Source: Salinimicrobium sp035607535 (GTDB lineage: Bacteria > Bacteroidota > Bacteroidia > Flavobacteriales > Flavobacteriaceae). Taken from it: DNA of 64,000 bases. Below, piece after piece: positions 56,925 to 64,000 of the stretch. Both the position numbers and the translations under genes were made by a program. Positions within the stretch are counted from its first letter, which is position 1. Each line of letters begins with the position of its first letter. A model generated the notes under the pieces. It was not told where the DNA came from and did not search any database. It saw only the letters and a list, made by a program, of their open reading frames with translations. The stretch lies in NCBI RefSeq assembly GCF_035607535.1, contig NZ_JAYDZX010000015.1, positions 1 to 64,000 of the forward strand, written 5' to 3'.

Positions 56925-58811
56925 CTATTTGATCATCTCAAAGCTACGCTTGATAAATGAGGTCAATTCTTCCCCTTTTAGGAGGTTCTGTGAAAGTCGG
57001 GCAAGATCAAGGGATTGCTTGATCAAACGCTCTTGTTTTTTCTCGGTCTTGGTGTTTAGGATCTCGGTAATTAGCGGGTGATTGGTGTTCACAACCAGGT
57101 TGTACATCTCCGGCATATTGCCCATTCCAAACATTCCTCCACCACCGGTTTGCTGCATCTCTTTCATCCTTCTCATGAATTCCGGCTGGGTAATGATCAA
57201 AGGCGCTGCATTGCTATCCATAGATTCCAGCTGTACCGTATATTTTTCTTTTGGTACTACTTTCTCAAAGTCGGCTTTTAGCTTCTCTTTCTCCTCTTCA
57301 TTAAGCTTGGAAATCTTCTCTTCATCCTTTTTGATGAGGTTATCTACATGGTCGGCATCCACACGGGCGAAAGATACCTTTTCTTCTCCCATTTCCAGCT
57401 TTTGAAGCAGGTGAGAAACAATTGGAGAATCAAGAAGTAATACTTCATAACCTTTTTCCTTTGCAGATTCTATATAACTGTGTTGATCATCTTTATTTGA
57501 AGCATAAAGGATCACGCGGTTACCATCTTTATCGGTCTGGTTGTCTTTGATCTTCTCAATTAGTTCGGCAAAGGTGAAGTACTTGTCATCAACCGTTGGG
57601 TAAAGCGCAAAGTCTTTTGCCTTTTCGAAGAACTTATCTTCAGAAAGCATTCCATACTCAATAACGATCTTGATGTCATTCCATTTCTTTTCAAAATCCT
57701 CACGGTTGTTATTGAACAGAGACTTCAGCTTATCTGCCACTTTACGGGTAATGTAGCTAGAGATCTTTTTCACTGCGCCGTCTGCCTGCAGGTAAGAACG
57801 GGATACGTTCAGCGGGATGTCGGGAGAATCAATTACTCCGCGCAGCATGGTAAGGAACTCAGGAACTATTCCCTCTACGTTATCTGTAACGAATACCTGA
57901 TTTTGATATAGCTGGATCTTATCCTTCTGAATGTTCATGTCCTGAGACATTTTTGGGAAGTAAAGGATCCCGGTAAGGTTAAAAGGATAATCTACGTTGA
58001 GGTGAATGTGGAACAACGGCTCCTCGAACTGCATTGGGTAAAGTTCCCTGTAGAAGTCCTTGTAATCTTTATCCTCAAGATCTGTTGGCTGCTTTGTCCA
58101 TGCAGGATTGGTGTTGTTTACAATATTATCTACTGTCCTGGTATCCGGCTTTGCATCTTTCGGAGCATCTTCAGGTAAGTCTAAGGTCTCTTCCCGGGTT
58201 CCGAATTTTATTGGGATAGGCATGAACTTATTGTACTTCACAAGCAGTTCTTCTATCCTGTTCTCCTCCAAAAATTCTTTATCATCTTCGTTGATGTGAA
58301 GAATAATATCTGTCCCGTGGTTCTTTTTGTCGGCTTCCTCTAGAGTGAATTCAGTAGTACCTTCACACACCCAGTGAGCTGCGGGTTCATCTTTATAGGA
58401 TTTAGTGATGATCTCCACTTTATTAGCTACCATGAATGCCGAATAGAACCCAAGTCCAAAATGACCTATGATCCCGCTATCCTTAGCAGAATCCTTATAC
58501 TTTTCTAAAAATTCTTCAGCACCCGAAAATGCAACCTGGTTGATGTATTTTTCAACCTCTTCTTTGGTCATTCCAATTCCCTGGTCGCTTATGATAAGTT
58601 GCTTCTTGTCCTTATCAATTTTAACTTCAATTACGGGATTGCCGTATTCGACCTTAGCCTCTCCAATCGTAGTAAGGTGTTTTAATTTTAAAGTAGCATC
58701 TGTAGCGTTAGAGATCAATTCGCGTAGAAAGATCTCGTGATCACTGTATAAAAACTTCTTTATTAAAGGAAAAATGTTTTCAACAGATACATTAATGTTT
58801 CCGGTTGCCAT
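56925..58811 (-). CDS. htpG: Molecular chaperone HtpG (Hsp90)
   Basis: A 628-residue Hsp90: GHKL ATPase domain with LRELISNATDATLKL (Asn binding Mg-ATP), SDQGIGMTKEEV and GHFGLGFYSAFMV, middle domain with NVSRSYLQAD and the Arg of the catalytic loop, and the C-terminal dimer domain. The C-terminal end has the prokaryotic form without MEEVD. Single gene; no clear TAnnTTTG box lies before it, so its promoter may be of a stress type. Confidence 0.97.
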   Translation of the reverse strand: MATGNINVSVENIFPLIKKFLYSDHEIFLRELISNATDATLKLKHLTTIGEAKVEYGNPVIEVKIDKDKKQLIISDQGIGMTKEEVEKYINQVAFSGAEEFLEKYKDSAKDSGIIGHFGLGFYSAFMVANKVEIITKSYKDEPAAHWVCEGTTEFTLEEADKKNHGTDIILHINEDDKEFLEENRIEELLVKYNKFMPIPIKFGTREETLDLPEDAPKDAKPDTRTVDNIVNNTNPAWTKQPTDLEDKDYKDFYRELYPMQFEEPLFHIHLNVDYPFNLTGILYFPKMSQDMNIQKDKIQLYQNQVFVTDNVEGIVPEFLTMLRGVIDSPDIPLNVSRSYLQADGAVKKISSYITRKVADKLKSLFNNNREDFEKKWNDIKIVIEYGMLSEDKFFEKAKDFALYPTVDDKYFTFAELIEKIKDNQTDKDGNRVILYASNKDDQHSYIESAKEKGYEVLLLDSPIVSHLLQKLEMGEEKVSFARVDADHVDNLIKKDEEKISKLNEEEKEKLKADFEKVVPKEKYTVQLESMDSNAAPLIITQPEFMRRMKEMQQTGGGGMFGMGNMPEMYNLVVNTNHPLITEILNTKTEKKQERLIKQSLDLARLSQNLLKGEELTSFIKRSFEMIK

Positions 58812-58973
58812 ATATTTTGGTTTATTAAATTTTACGTTCTCCCAAAGAAGTCAAAAAAAGTACCAACAAGGCGCCGCTGACAAACTGACAGCGTAAGTAA
58901 TTTATCAGACTTTTCTTCGACTATAAAGACTATAAATAGGAGTTTGCTGATGCCCAAAACTTTAACAGGAAGT

Positions 58974-59003
58974 TGTTTAAATATTTGTATCTTAATTTAA
59001 ACA
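58974..59003. promoter_or_regulatory. Candidate TetR operator
   Basis: TGTTTAAAT (58974-58982) and ATTTAAACA (58995-59003) form a perfect inverted repeat with centres 21 bp apart, just upstream of the -7 box and covering the -33 region of the tetR promoter. Confidence 0.6.
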
Positions 59004-59010
59004 GAATTTA

Positions 59011-59018
59011 TATCTTTG
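59011..59018 (+). promoter_or_regulatory. tetR-aarF promoter -7 box
   Basis: TATCTTTG, with TTG at 58985-58987 inside the operator candidate, 22 bp before the ATG. Confidence 0.65.
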
Positions 59019-59040
59019 ACGAAACGAAATAAAAGGAAGA

Positions 59041-59712
59041 ATGGCCAGAGTAAAACAAAACACCGCCAAGACTGAAGAACTTACCCGGGATAGACTAATT
59101 GAGCTCTATATGAATTACATACTTGAAAACGAAGAAAAGCCAGGTACGGTCTATAAATTCTGTAAGCAGAATAATATTTCAGAATCAGAATTCTATAATT
59201 TCTACGGAAGTTTTGAGGGTCTCAAAAAAGGAATTTGGGAACGTTTCTTTGAGCACACTCTTGAAGTGATGCAAAAGAGTAAAGAGTACGCATCTTTTGA
59301 TAACAGGGAGAAAATGCTCACTCTTTATTACACATTCTTTGAAATACTTACTGCCAACCGCAGTTATGTCTTGTTTACTCTCAAAGAAGAAGGTAACATA
59401 CTCAAGAATGCCGGCCAGTTAAAAGGTCTTAGGCAAAAGGTCAAGAACTACACGGCAGAACTTATACGAGAAGGGAATGAAGCACAGCAGGTAAAACTTC
59501 TAAAAAGATCTGAAACCATATTTTCTGAAGCTGCCTGGGTGCAGTTGATGTTTTTACTGAAGTTCTGGATGGATGATAATTCCCCGCAGTTCGAAAGCAC
59601 AGATGTTGCGATAGAAAAATCTGTAAATACGGTGTTTGATCTGTTCGAGAATACCCCCCTAGAAAGAGTTCTGGATCTTGGAAAATTTCTATGGAAGGAA
59701 AAAATGGCTTAG
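59041..59712 (+). CDS. TetR-type transcriptional regulator
   Basis: A 223-residue regulator. N-terminal helix-turn-helix about 10-65 (LTRDRLIELYMNYILEN, YKFCKQNNISESEFYNFYGSFEGLKKGIW), in which FYNFYGS is the recognition-helix end typical of TetR (normally LYYHF). The all-helical ligand domain follows. It probably represses its own promoter through the inverted repeat upstream and controls the AarF-like gene 78 bp downstream. Ligand unknown. Confidence 0.88.
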   Translation: MARVKQNTAKTEELTRDRLIELYMNYILENEEKPGTVYKFCKQNNISESEFYNFYGSFEGLKKGIWERFFEHTLEVMQKSKEYASFDNREKMLTLYYTFFEILTANRSYVLFTLKEEGNILKNAGQLKGLRQKVKNYTAELIREGNEAQQVKLLKRSETIFSEAAWVQLMFLLKFWMDDNSPQFESTDVAIEKSVNTVFDLFENTPLERVLDLGKFLWKEKMA

Positions 59713-59790
59713 AGTTTAACAAATAAGCCTGTATTGGCCTGGTGCCGGTTGGTCCCTACACTTCCGGCCACGGCCTTTAATTTGACAAAA

Positions 59791-61098
59791 ATGAAAACAA
59801 TAGATAGAATTCCCACAGGAAAGATAGGTCGGACCGGAAAGATGGTACAGACCGGGATAAAAGTGGGAGGGAATTACCTCAGGTACTATTCAAAAAAGGC
59901 TCTAAATGGAGAGGTTTCACGGGAGGAACTGGATGAGAGCAATGCAGAGGACATCTACAACGGATTGAAGAGCCTCAAAGGCAGTGCGCTTAAGGTAGCG
60001 CAAATGCTTTCTATGGAAAAAAGCCTTCTTCCAAATGCTTATGTCGAAAAATTCAGCCTCGCTCAATTCAGCGTGCCTCCACTTTCTGCTCCCCTGGTAA
60101 GAAAGACCTTCAAAAAATACCACGGGCAATTTCCCGATGAAATATTTGATAGTTTTTCTCTCGACTCTGTAAATGCTGCCAGTATTGGGCAGGTTCACCG
60201 CGCTACTAAAGACGGGAAGGAACTTGCTGTGAAGATCCAGTATCCGGGGGTGGCCGATAGTATAAGCTCAGATCTCGCCATGGTCAAACCCATTGCCATC
60301 AAGATGTTCAATCTTCAGGGAAAAGATTCAGAAAGATATTTTAAAGAAGTAGAGGGGAAGCTGCTTGAAGAAACCGATTATGTGCTCGAAGTCAAACAGA
60401 GCATCGAGATTTCTGAAGCCTGTAGCCATATCCCCAACCTGAAATTTCCAAAGTATTACCCCGGGTTATCCAGCGAACGCATTATTAGTATGGACTGGAT
60501 GCATGGACTTCATCTTAGGGATTTTGCCAAGGAGAATAAAGATCAAAATATCGCCAATCAATTGGGGCAGGCCCTCTGGGATTTTTATATGTACCAGATG
60601 CATGTTTTAAAAGCGGTACATGCCGATCCTCACCCCGGAAATTTCCTGGTGGATAAAGACCATAATCTTATAGCCATTGATTTTGGCTGTATCAAAAAGG
60701 TGCCTCTGGAATTCTATGAGCCGTACTTTGAGCTGGCCGACAAGGATAAGATCGAAAATCCTGAAATTTTCAATGCAAAGCTTTTTGAGCTGGAAATTCT
60801 GAGAAAAGAAGATTCTGAGAGAGAGATCGCATTTTTCTCAGAATTGTTTTACCAGATGCTAAGTCTTTTCACAGCACCTTTTCAGGAAGAAGAATTTGAT
60901 TTTTCAGATGAAAGTTTCTGGACCTCTGTAACTTCACTGAGTGAAAAGTACAGTAAAGATCAGGAATTAAGAAAAATGAATGGAAACCGCGGCAGCAAGC
61001 ACTTTCTTTATATCAACAGGACGTTCTTTGGACTTTACAATTTGCTGCATGACCTTGGTGCTAAGGTGAAGATCAACAACTTTAAACAATACTCTTGA
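59791..61098 (+). CDS. ABC1/UbiB (AarF) atypical kinase
   Basis: A 435-residue protein-kinase-like protein of the UbiB/ADCK family. The KxGQ-type motif is LKGSALKVAQMLSMEK, then the Ala-rich nucleotide loop NAASIGQVHRA, Lys in ELAVKIQYPGV, the ExD-type LLEETDYVLE, catalytic VHADPHPGNFLV and metal-binding IAIDFGC. Family members support ubiquinone/menaquinone synthesis or lipid handling through ATPase activity. No C-terminal membrane helix is obvious. The ATG of MKTIDRIPTG is used. Paired with tetR. Confidence 0.9.
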   Translation: MKTIDRIPTGKIGRTGKMVQTGIKVGGNYLRYYSKKALNGEVSREELDESNAEDIYNGLKSLKGSALKVAQMLSMEKSLLPNAYVEKFSLAQFSVPPLSAPLVRKTFKKYHGQFPDEIFDSFSLDSVNAASIGQVHRATKDGKELAVKIQYPGVADSISSDLAMVKPIAIKMFNLQGKDSERYFKEVEGKLLEETDYVLEVKQSIEISEACSHIPNLKFPKYYPGLSSERIISMDWMHGLHLRDFAKENKDQNIANQLGQALWDFYMYQMHVLKAVHADPHPGNFLVDKDHNLIAIDFGCIKKVPLEFYEPYFELADKDKIENPEIFNAKLFELEILRKEDSEREIAFFSELFYQMLSLFTAPFQEEEFDFSDESFWTSVTSLSEKYSKDQELRKMNGNRGSKHFLYINRTFFGLYNLLHDLGAKVKINNFKQYS

Positions 61099-61123
61099 TT
61101 GCGCGATGTTCGCAGGGACATCG

Positions 61124-61154
61124 AAAGCCGGGAACATTAAGTGTTTCCGGCTTT
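61124..61154 (+). terminator. Terminator of tetR-aarF operon
   Basis: A 13-bp stem (arm AAAGCCGGGAACA, one wobble) with a 5-base loop and a T6 run. Confidence 0.85.
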
Positions 61155-61287
61155 TTTAATGCTGTTAGGGTAAGTAAAAAATTTCTCATTTCTCTGTTAA
61201 AAATATTAAAGTACTTTATATCAGGTTTTTATAGTGTTAGTTTAGGGTTGGATGAAAGAAAATGAAGTTGAATCTAAAAACTTAATT

Positions 61288-61812
61288 ATGAAGACTTTGA
61301 AAGGAATATTTGTGGCAGGTTGCATGATCTTTGGAACAACTGTGTTTGCCCAGGATCTCGATACTTATGATGCAGACGGGGACGGCAGACTCAACCAGAT
61401 TGAATTCATGGAACGCAACAATGCTGAATATGACAACTGGGATGCAGACAGAGACGGAATGATCGATGACCGGGAATTCACAGATAGAACTTATCAGGCT
61501 TTTGACCTGAACCAGGACGATTATATTGACGAGAACGAATGGAATGAAGGGATAAATACCACAGCCGGTCAATATTTAAAAGCCGAAGATTATGGCGTTT
61601 TTGACAGGGATCGCGACGGAAGGCTTGATAATGACGAGTGGAACGAAGGCCTGACCGATAATACCTGGTTTGACACCTATGATATGAACCGCGATGGCGC
61701 TATCGATAATGGTGAGTGGAATGAAAATGTGTTCAATGATTATGACATCAATGATGACAACTTTATTGATGCAGACGAATATGATACCTATAATGGAAAT
61801 GAGGATTGGTAA
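61288..61812 (+). CDS. Secreted six-EF-hand calcium-binding protein
   Basis: A 174-residue protein with a signal peptide (about 1-22, ending TVFAQ) and six EF-hand loops: DADGDGRLNQIE, DADRDGMIDDRE, DLNQDDYIDENE, DRDRDGRLDNDE, DMNRDGAIDNGE and DINDDNFIDADE. Positions 1, 3, 5 and 12 are acidic or Asn in most. The helices between are rich in WN/EW. Very acidic; likely a calcium-binding or buffering protein in the periplasm or outside. No catalytic domain. Start chosen at MKTLKGIF, the normal signal-peptide start. Confidence 0.88.
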   Translation: MKTLKGIFVAGCMIFGTTVFAQDLDTYDADGDGRLNQIEFMERNNAEYDNWDADRDGMIDDREFTDRTYQAFDLNQDDYIDENEWNEGINTTAGQYLKAEDYGVFDRDRDGRLDNDEWNEGLTDNTWFDTYDMNRDGAIDNGEWNENVFNDYDINDDNFIDADEYDTYNGNEDW

Positions 61813-61836
61813 TAAGTAATGAGTATCAGTCATAAA

Positions 61837-61861
61837 AAAAGCCCGCGACCTGCGGGCTTTT
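61837..61861. terminator. Bidirectional terminator
   Basis: A 10-bp stem (AAAAGCCCGC with GCGGGCTTTT) with a GACCT loop between convergent genes; A/T-runs on both sides serve both strands. Confidence 0.85.
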
Positions 61862-61878
61862 CTGTTAAGGAACTATGT

Positions 61879-64000
61879 CTACTTTTTTAACTCCATTGTA
61901 CGTTGCTGAATATTTCCATCCTGTTGGTCCTTATTCTTCACGTACTTCTCAAGCCATTGATCCTGCTCCCAAAGCACATGAAGTACAGATTCTTTGGCAC
62001 TGTAACCATGGCTTTCCTTTGGTAGCATTACCAGCCTGGCGGTAGCACCCAAACCTTTTAAAGCATTGAAATAGCGTTCGCTCTGCATAGGGTAGGTGCC
62101 GGAATTATTATCGGCTTCCCCATGGATGAGCAATAGCGGGGTCTTCATTTTATCTGCATGCATAAAAGGTGACATGTTGTAGTAAACTTCAGGTGCTTCC
62201 CAGTAGTTTCTCTCTTCACTCTGGAATCCAAAAGGAGTAAGCGTACGGTTGTATGCTCCGCTTCGGGCTATTCCGGCAGCAAAAAGATTTGAGTGGGAGA
62301 GGAGGTTCGCGGTCATAAAGGCACCATAACTATGTCCGCCTACCGCAACGCGATCCCTGTCGATATATCCCATTTCGTCCACAGCATCAATAGCTGCTTT
62401 TCCATTTGCGACCAGTTGCTTTCTAAAGCTGTCATTTGGTTCTTCTTCACCTTCTCCCACAATTGGGAAGGAAGCATCGTCAAGAACCACATACCCACGA
62501 TTCACCCAGTAAATGGGAGAGCCGTAGTAAGGATAGGTGAAATCATTGGCATTGGAGGTGTTCTGGGAAGCAGAGTTCTTGTCCTTATACTCACGTGGAT
62601 AAGCCCAGACGATCATTGGCAACTTCTGCGGATTCTGCTTATCATAACCTGCCGGAAGGTATAAAGTTCCATTTAGCTCAAGACCGTCCTCCCGCTCATA
62701 AGTGATCACTTCTTTTGTAACATCTTGCAGGCTTTTAAATGGATTTTCAAAAGAAGTTACCCGGGTGAGATCTTCCTCATTGTCTATATCACGTATAAAG
62801 TAGTTTGGATATTCTGTGGCGGTTTCAATTCTCACAAGGATCTCTCCGTCTTCCATGTCAATAGCTTCTACCAGGGTTTCTTTTTTGTTGTTGTAGCTTG
62901 ACTGGTACAGTCTCTCTGTCTCTCCGGTCTCAAGGTCCAGTCGGTCTACGAAAGGATATTGACCTTCAGGAGTAAAACCGTCACCTAAAAGAAAGGTGTT
63001 ATCATCTACCATTTTCAAGACCTGTTGTCCATATTTGTTTTTCTCCCTCACAAAACTTCCGGGGTCACTGTACCGGTCCTGGTAATTGCGGTCAAAAAGC
63101 ACCTTTGGCTGCTGCTTCGCATTTGAAGGATTGAAAACATAGGTGCGGGTGTTCCGGTTATTCCACCAGTAATCGTTGGCAATGGCAGTATTTTCATCTC
63201 CCCAGATAATTCCGGCGTAGCGGTCTTTGGTCTTCAGGATCGGTCTACCTTCTCCTTTGAAAGGAGCTTCCAGTAGAAATACTTCATCTCTAAATTCGGC
63301 TTCTCTTTCGGGATCACCACCGTCGAGGGCTTTAACATATACAAGCGTTGCAGGCGCATCACTCCTCCAGCTAAGGCTTCTTCTACCTTCCCTTTCGGCC
63401 ATGAATCCCTTCGGAAGATCTTCAGTAAGCGGCACCTGATTCACCTGGTTAACAAGTTTTCCTTCCTTGGTGTAGACCATTGTTTCTGAAGGGAATCGGT
63501 AGTAAGGCACCAGGTAGGAGAAGGGCTTTTTGATGTGGCTCACCATTACATAATTACCATCTGGAGAGAAAGAAATGTCATCATACATTTTTGGCTCCAG
63601 CCACTTGGAGGTCTTTCCATTAAGGTCCACCTTTACAAGTTCAGCCCGGGCCAGTTGTTCAAAGTTGAACTCATCTGTCGGATTTTTCAATAAATCCTGA
63701 TAAGTCCTGTTTTGAGCTTCTTTTCCGTCGCTTACAGAAACTGTAGGACCCGTTGGCACCGAAGTTTCAGGATTTATGAGATTTTTTCTGTCCTGCGGAA
63801 GCATTTTTACTAAAATGGCCGAATTGTCTTTATACCAGTTGAGCACATCTCTCATGTTGGCATTCAAATTTGGGCCGGTAAGTTTTTTTGCTGTTGCGGT
63901 TTGAAGATCGGCTACCCAAAGTTCTACACCTTCTGAAGTAGTGTGGGTAAAGGCCATTTTTGACTCATCTGGCGACCAGCTGAAGTTGGTGAGGCGGGGA
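61879..64000 (-). CDS. S9-family prolyl-oligopeptidase-like peptidase (5' end cut off)
   Basis: The C-terminal 707 residues of a longer enzyme; the frame stays open to the window edge (upstream residues include LTNFSWSPDESK before the Met at 63957), so its start lies outside. The N-terminal part is a beta propeller (FSPDGNYVMVSH, SLSWRSDAPATLVYV). The alpha/beta hydrolase part has nucleophile GGHSYGAFM, Asp in IHGEADNNSG and His in ESHGYSAK. The layout fits the S9D glutamyl-endopeptidase-like group, secreted into the periplasm. Substrate specificity is not visible. Confidence 0.88.
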   Translation of the reverse strand, partial: PRLTNFSWSPDESKMAFTHTTSEGVELWVADLQTATAKKLTGPNLNANMRDVLNWYKDNSAILVKMLPQDRKNLINPETSVPTGPTVSVSDGKEAQNRTYQDLLKNPTDEFNFEQLARAELVKVDLNGKTSKWLEPKMYDDISFSPDGNYVMVSHIKKPFSYLVPYYRFPSETMVYTKEGKLVNQVNQVPLTEDLPKGFMAEREGRRSLSWRSDAPATLVYVKALDGGDPEREAEFRDEVFLLEAPFKGEGRPILKTKDRYAGIIWGDENTAIANDYWWNNRNTRTYVFNPSNAKQQPKVLFDRNYQDRYSDPGSFVREKNKYGQQVLKMVDDNTFLLGDGFTPEGQYPFVDRLDLETGETERLYQSSYNNKKETLVEAIDMEDGEILVRIETATEYPNYFIRDIDNEEDLTRVTSFENPFKSLQDVTKEVITYEREDGLELNGTLYLPAGYDKQNPQKLPMIVWAYPREYKDKNSASQNTSNANDFTYPYYGSPIYWVNRGYVVLDDASFPIVGEGEEEPNDSFRKQLVANGKAAIDAVDEMGYIDRDRVAVGGHSYGAFMTANLLSHSNLFAAGIARSGAYNRTLTPFGFQSEERNYWEAPEVYYNMSPFMHADKMKTPLLLIHGEADNNSGTYPMQSERYFNALKGLGATARLVMLPKESHGYSAKESVLHVLWEQDQWLEKYVKNKDQQDGNIQQRTMELKK

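Overview
The window is chromosomal DNA of a Bacteroidota bacterium, most likely a marine member of the Flavobacteriaceae. The evidence is AT-rich DNA, promoters of the Bacteroidota type (-7 box TAnnTTTG, often followed by CAGCC), almost no Shine-Dalgarno sequences except in front of rpsU, and many flavobacterial families (DUF4369 lipoproteins, DUF2851, DUF1343/NamZ, an S1/P1 nuclease, an S9 peptidase, plug-less outer-membrane barrels). I cannot name the genus; Gramella/Salegentibacter-like relatives would fit. There is no rRNA, CRISPR array, prophage or intact insertion sequence. Most of the window is core genome.

Layout. 1-5.3 kb: kdsA (lipopolysaccharide), a secreted NTF2-like protein, typA, a small YgjV-like membrane protein, a repeat-rich gap and ftsE. 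5.5-10.3 kb: a 1006-residue periplasmic TPR protein followed by an outer-membrane barrel. 10.5-15.5 kb: a PiT-like permease, an amidohydrolase lipoprotein, a metzincin-like lipoprotein with a methyltransferase, and a YkgJ-type Cys-cluster protein. 15.6-20.5 kb: a four-helix-bundle gene, a 300-bp heptamer array, namZ divergent from a LolC/E-type permease, a CBS/cysteine synthase, and two small overlapping membrane-protein genes, one of them only 59 codons. 20.7-27.3 kb: SGNH esterase, DUF2851, PspC, an alanine/sodium symporter with an unusual extracytoplasmic front end, a ComEA-like helix-hairpin-helix protein and an acyl-CoA dehydrogenase.

27.5-42.8 kb is the translation/transcription block: rpsU, a Xer-type recombinase, hpf, tRNA-Thr(UGU)-Tyr-Gly-Thr(GGU), tuf, tRNA-Trp, secE, nusG, rplKAJL, rpoB and rpoC, ending in a strong terminator. 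42.9-49 kb: small genes (DUF3467, PLDc_N, GNAT), an outer-membrane protein, prfC, idi-queD, an 88-residue unknown and a second identical tRNA-Thr(UGU). 49-64 kb: DUF4369 lipoprotein, DUF819 permease, a three-gene operon (Cof hydrolase, alpha/beta hydrolase, membrane protein), S1/P1 nuclease, hybrid histidine kinase, htpG, tetR-aarF, an EF-hand protein and a prolyl-oligopeptidase-family enzyme cut by the right edge.

The most unusual layer is non-coding. At least nine gaps carry short arrays with an exact 7-nt period but different words. They usually begin on or next to the stop codon, lie before the terminator hairpin, and reuse the same word, in the same orientation relative to the gene, at loci many kilobases apart. 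Other signals are a 27-bp imperfect palindrome in three near-identical copies (two inside coding sequences), an inverted-repeat element that duplicates the 3' end of tRNA-Thr(UGU) behind both copies of that tRNA, and a 13-nt anti-Shine-Dalgarno complement before rpsU.
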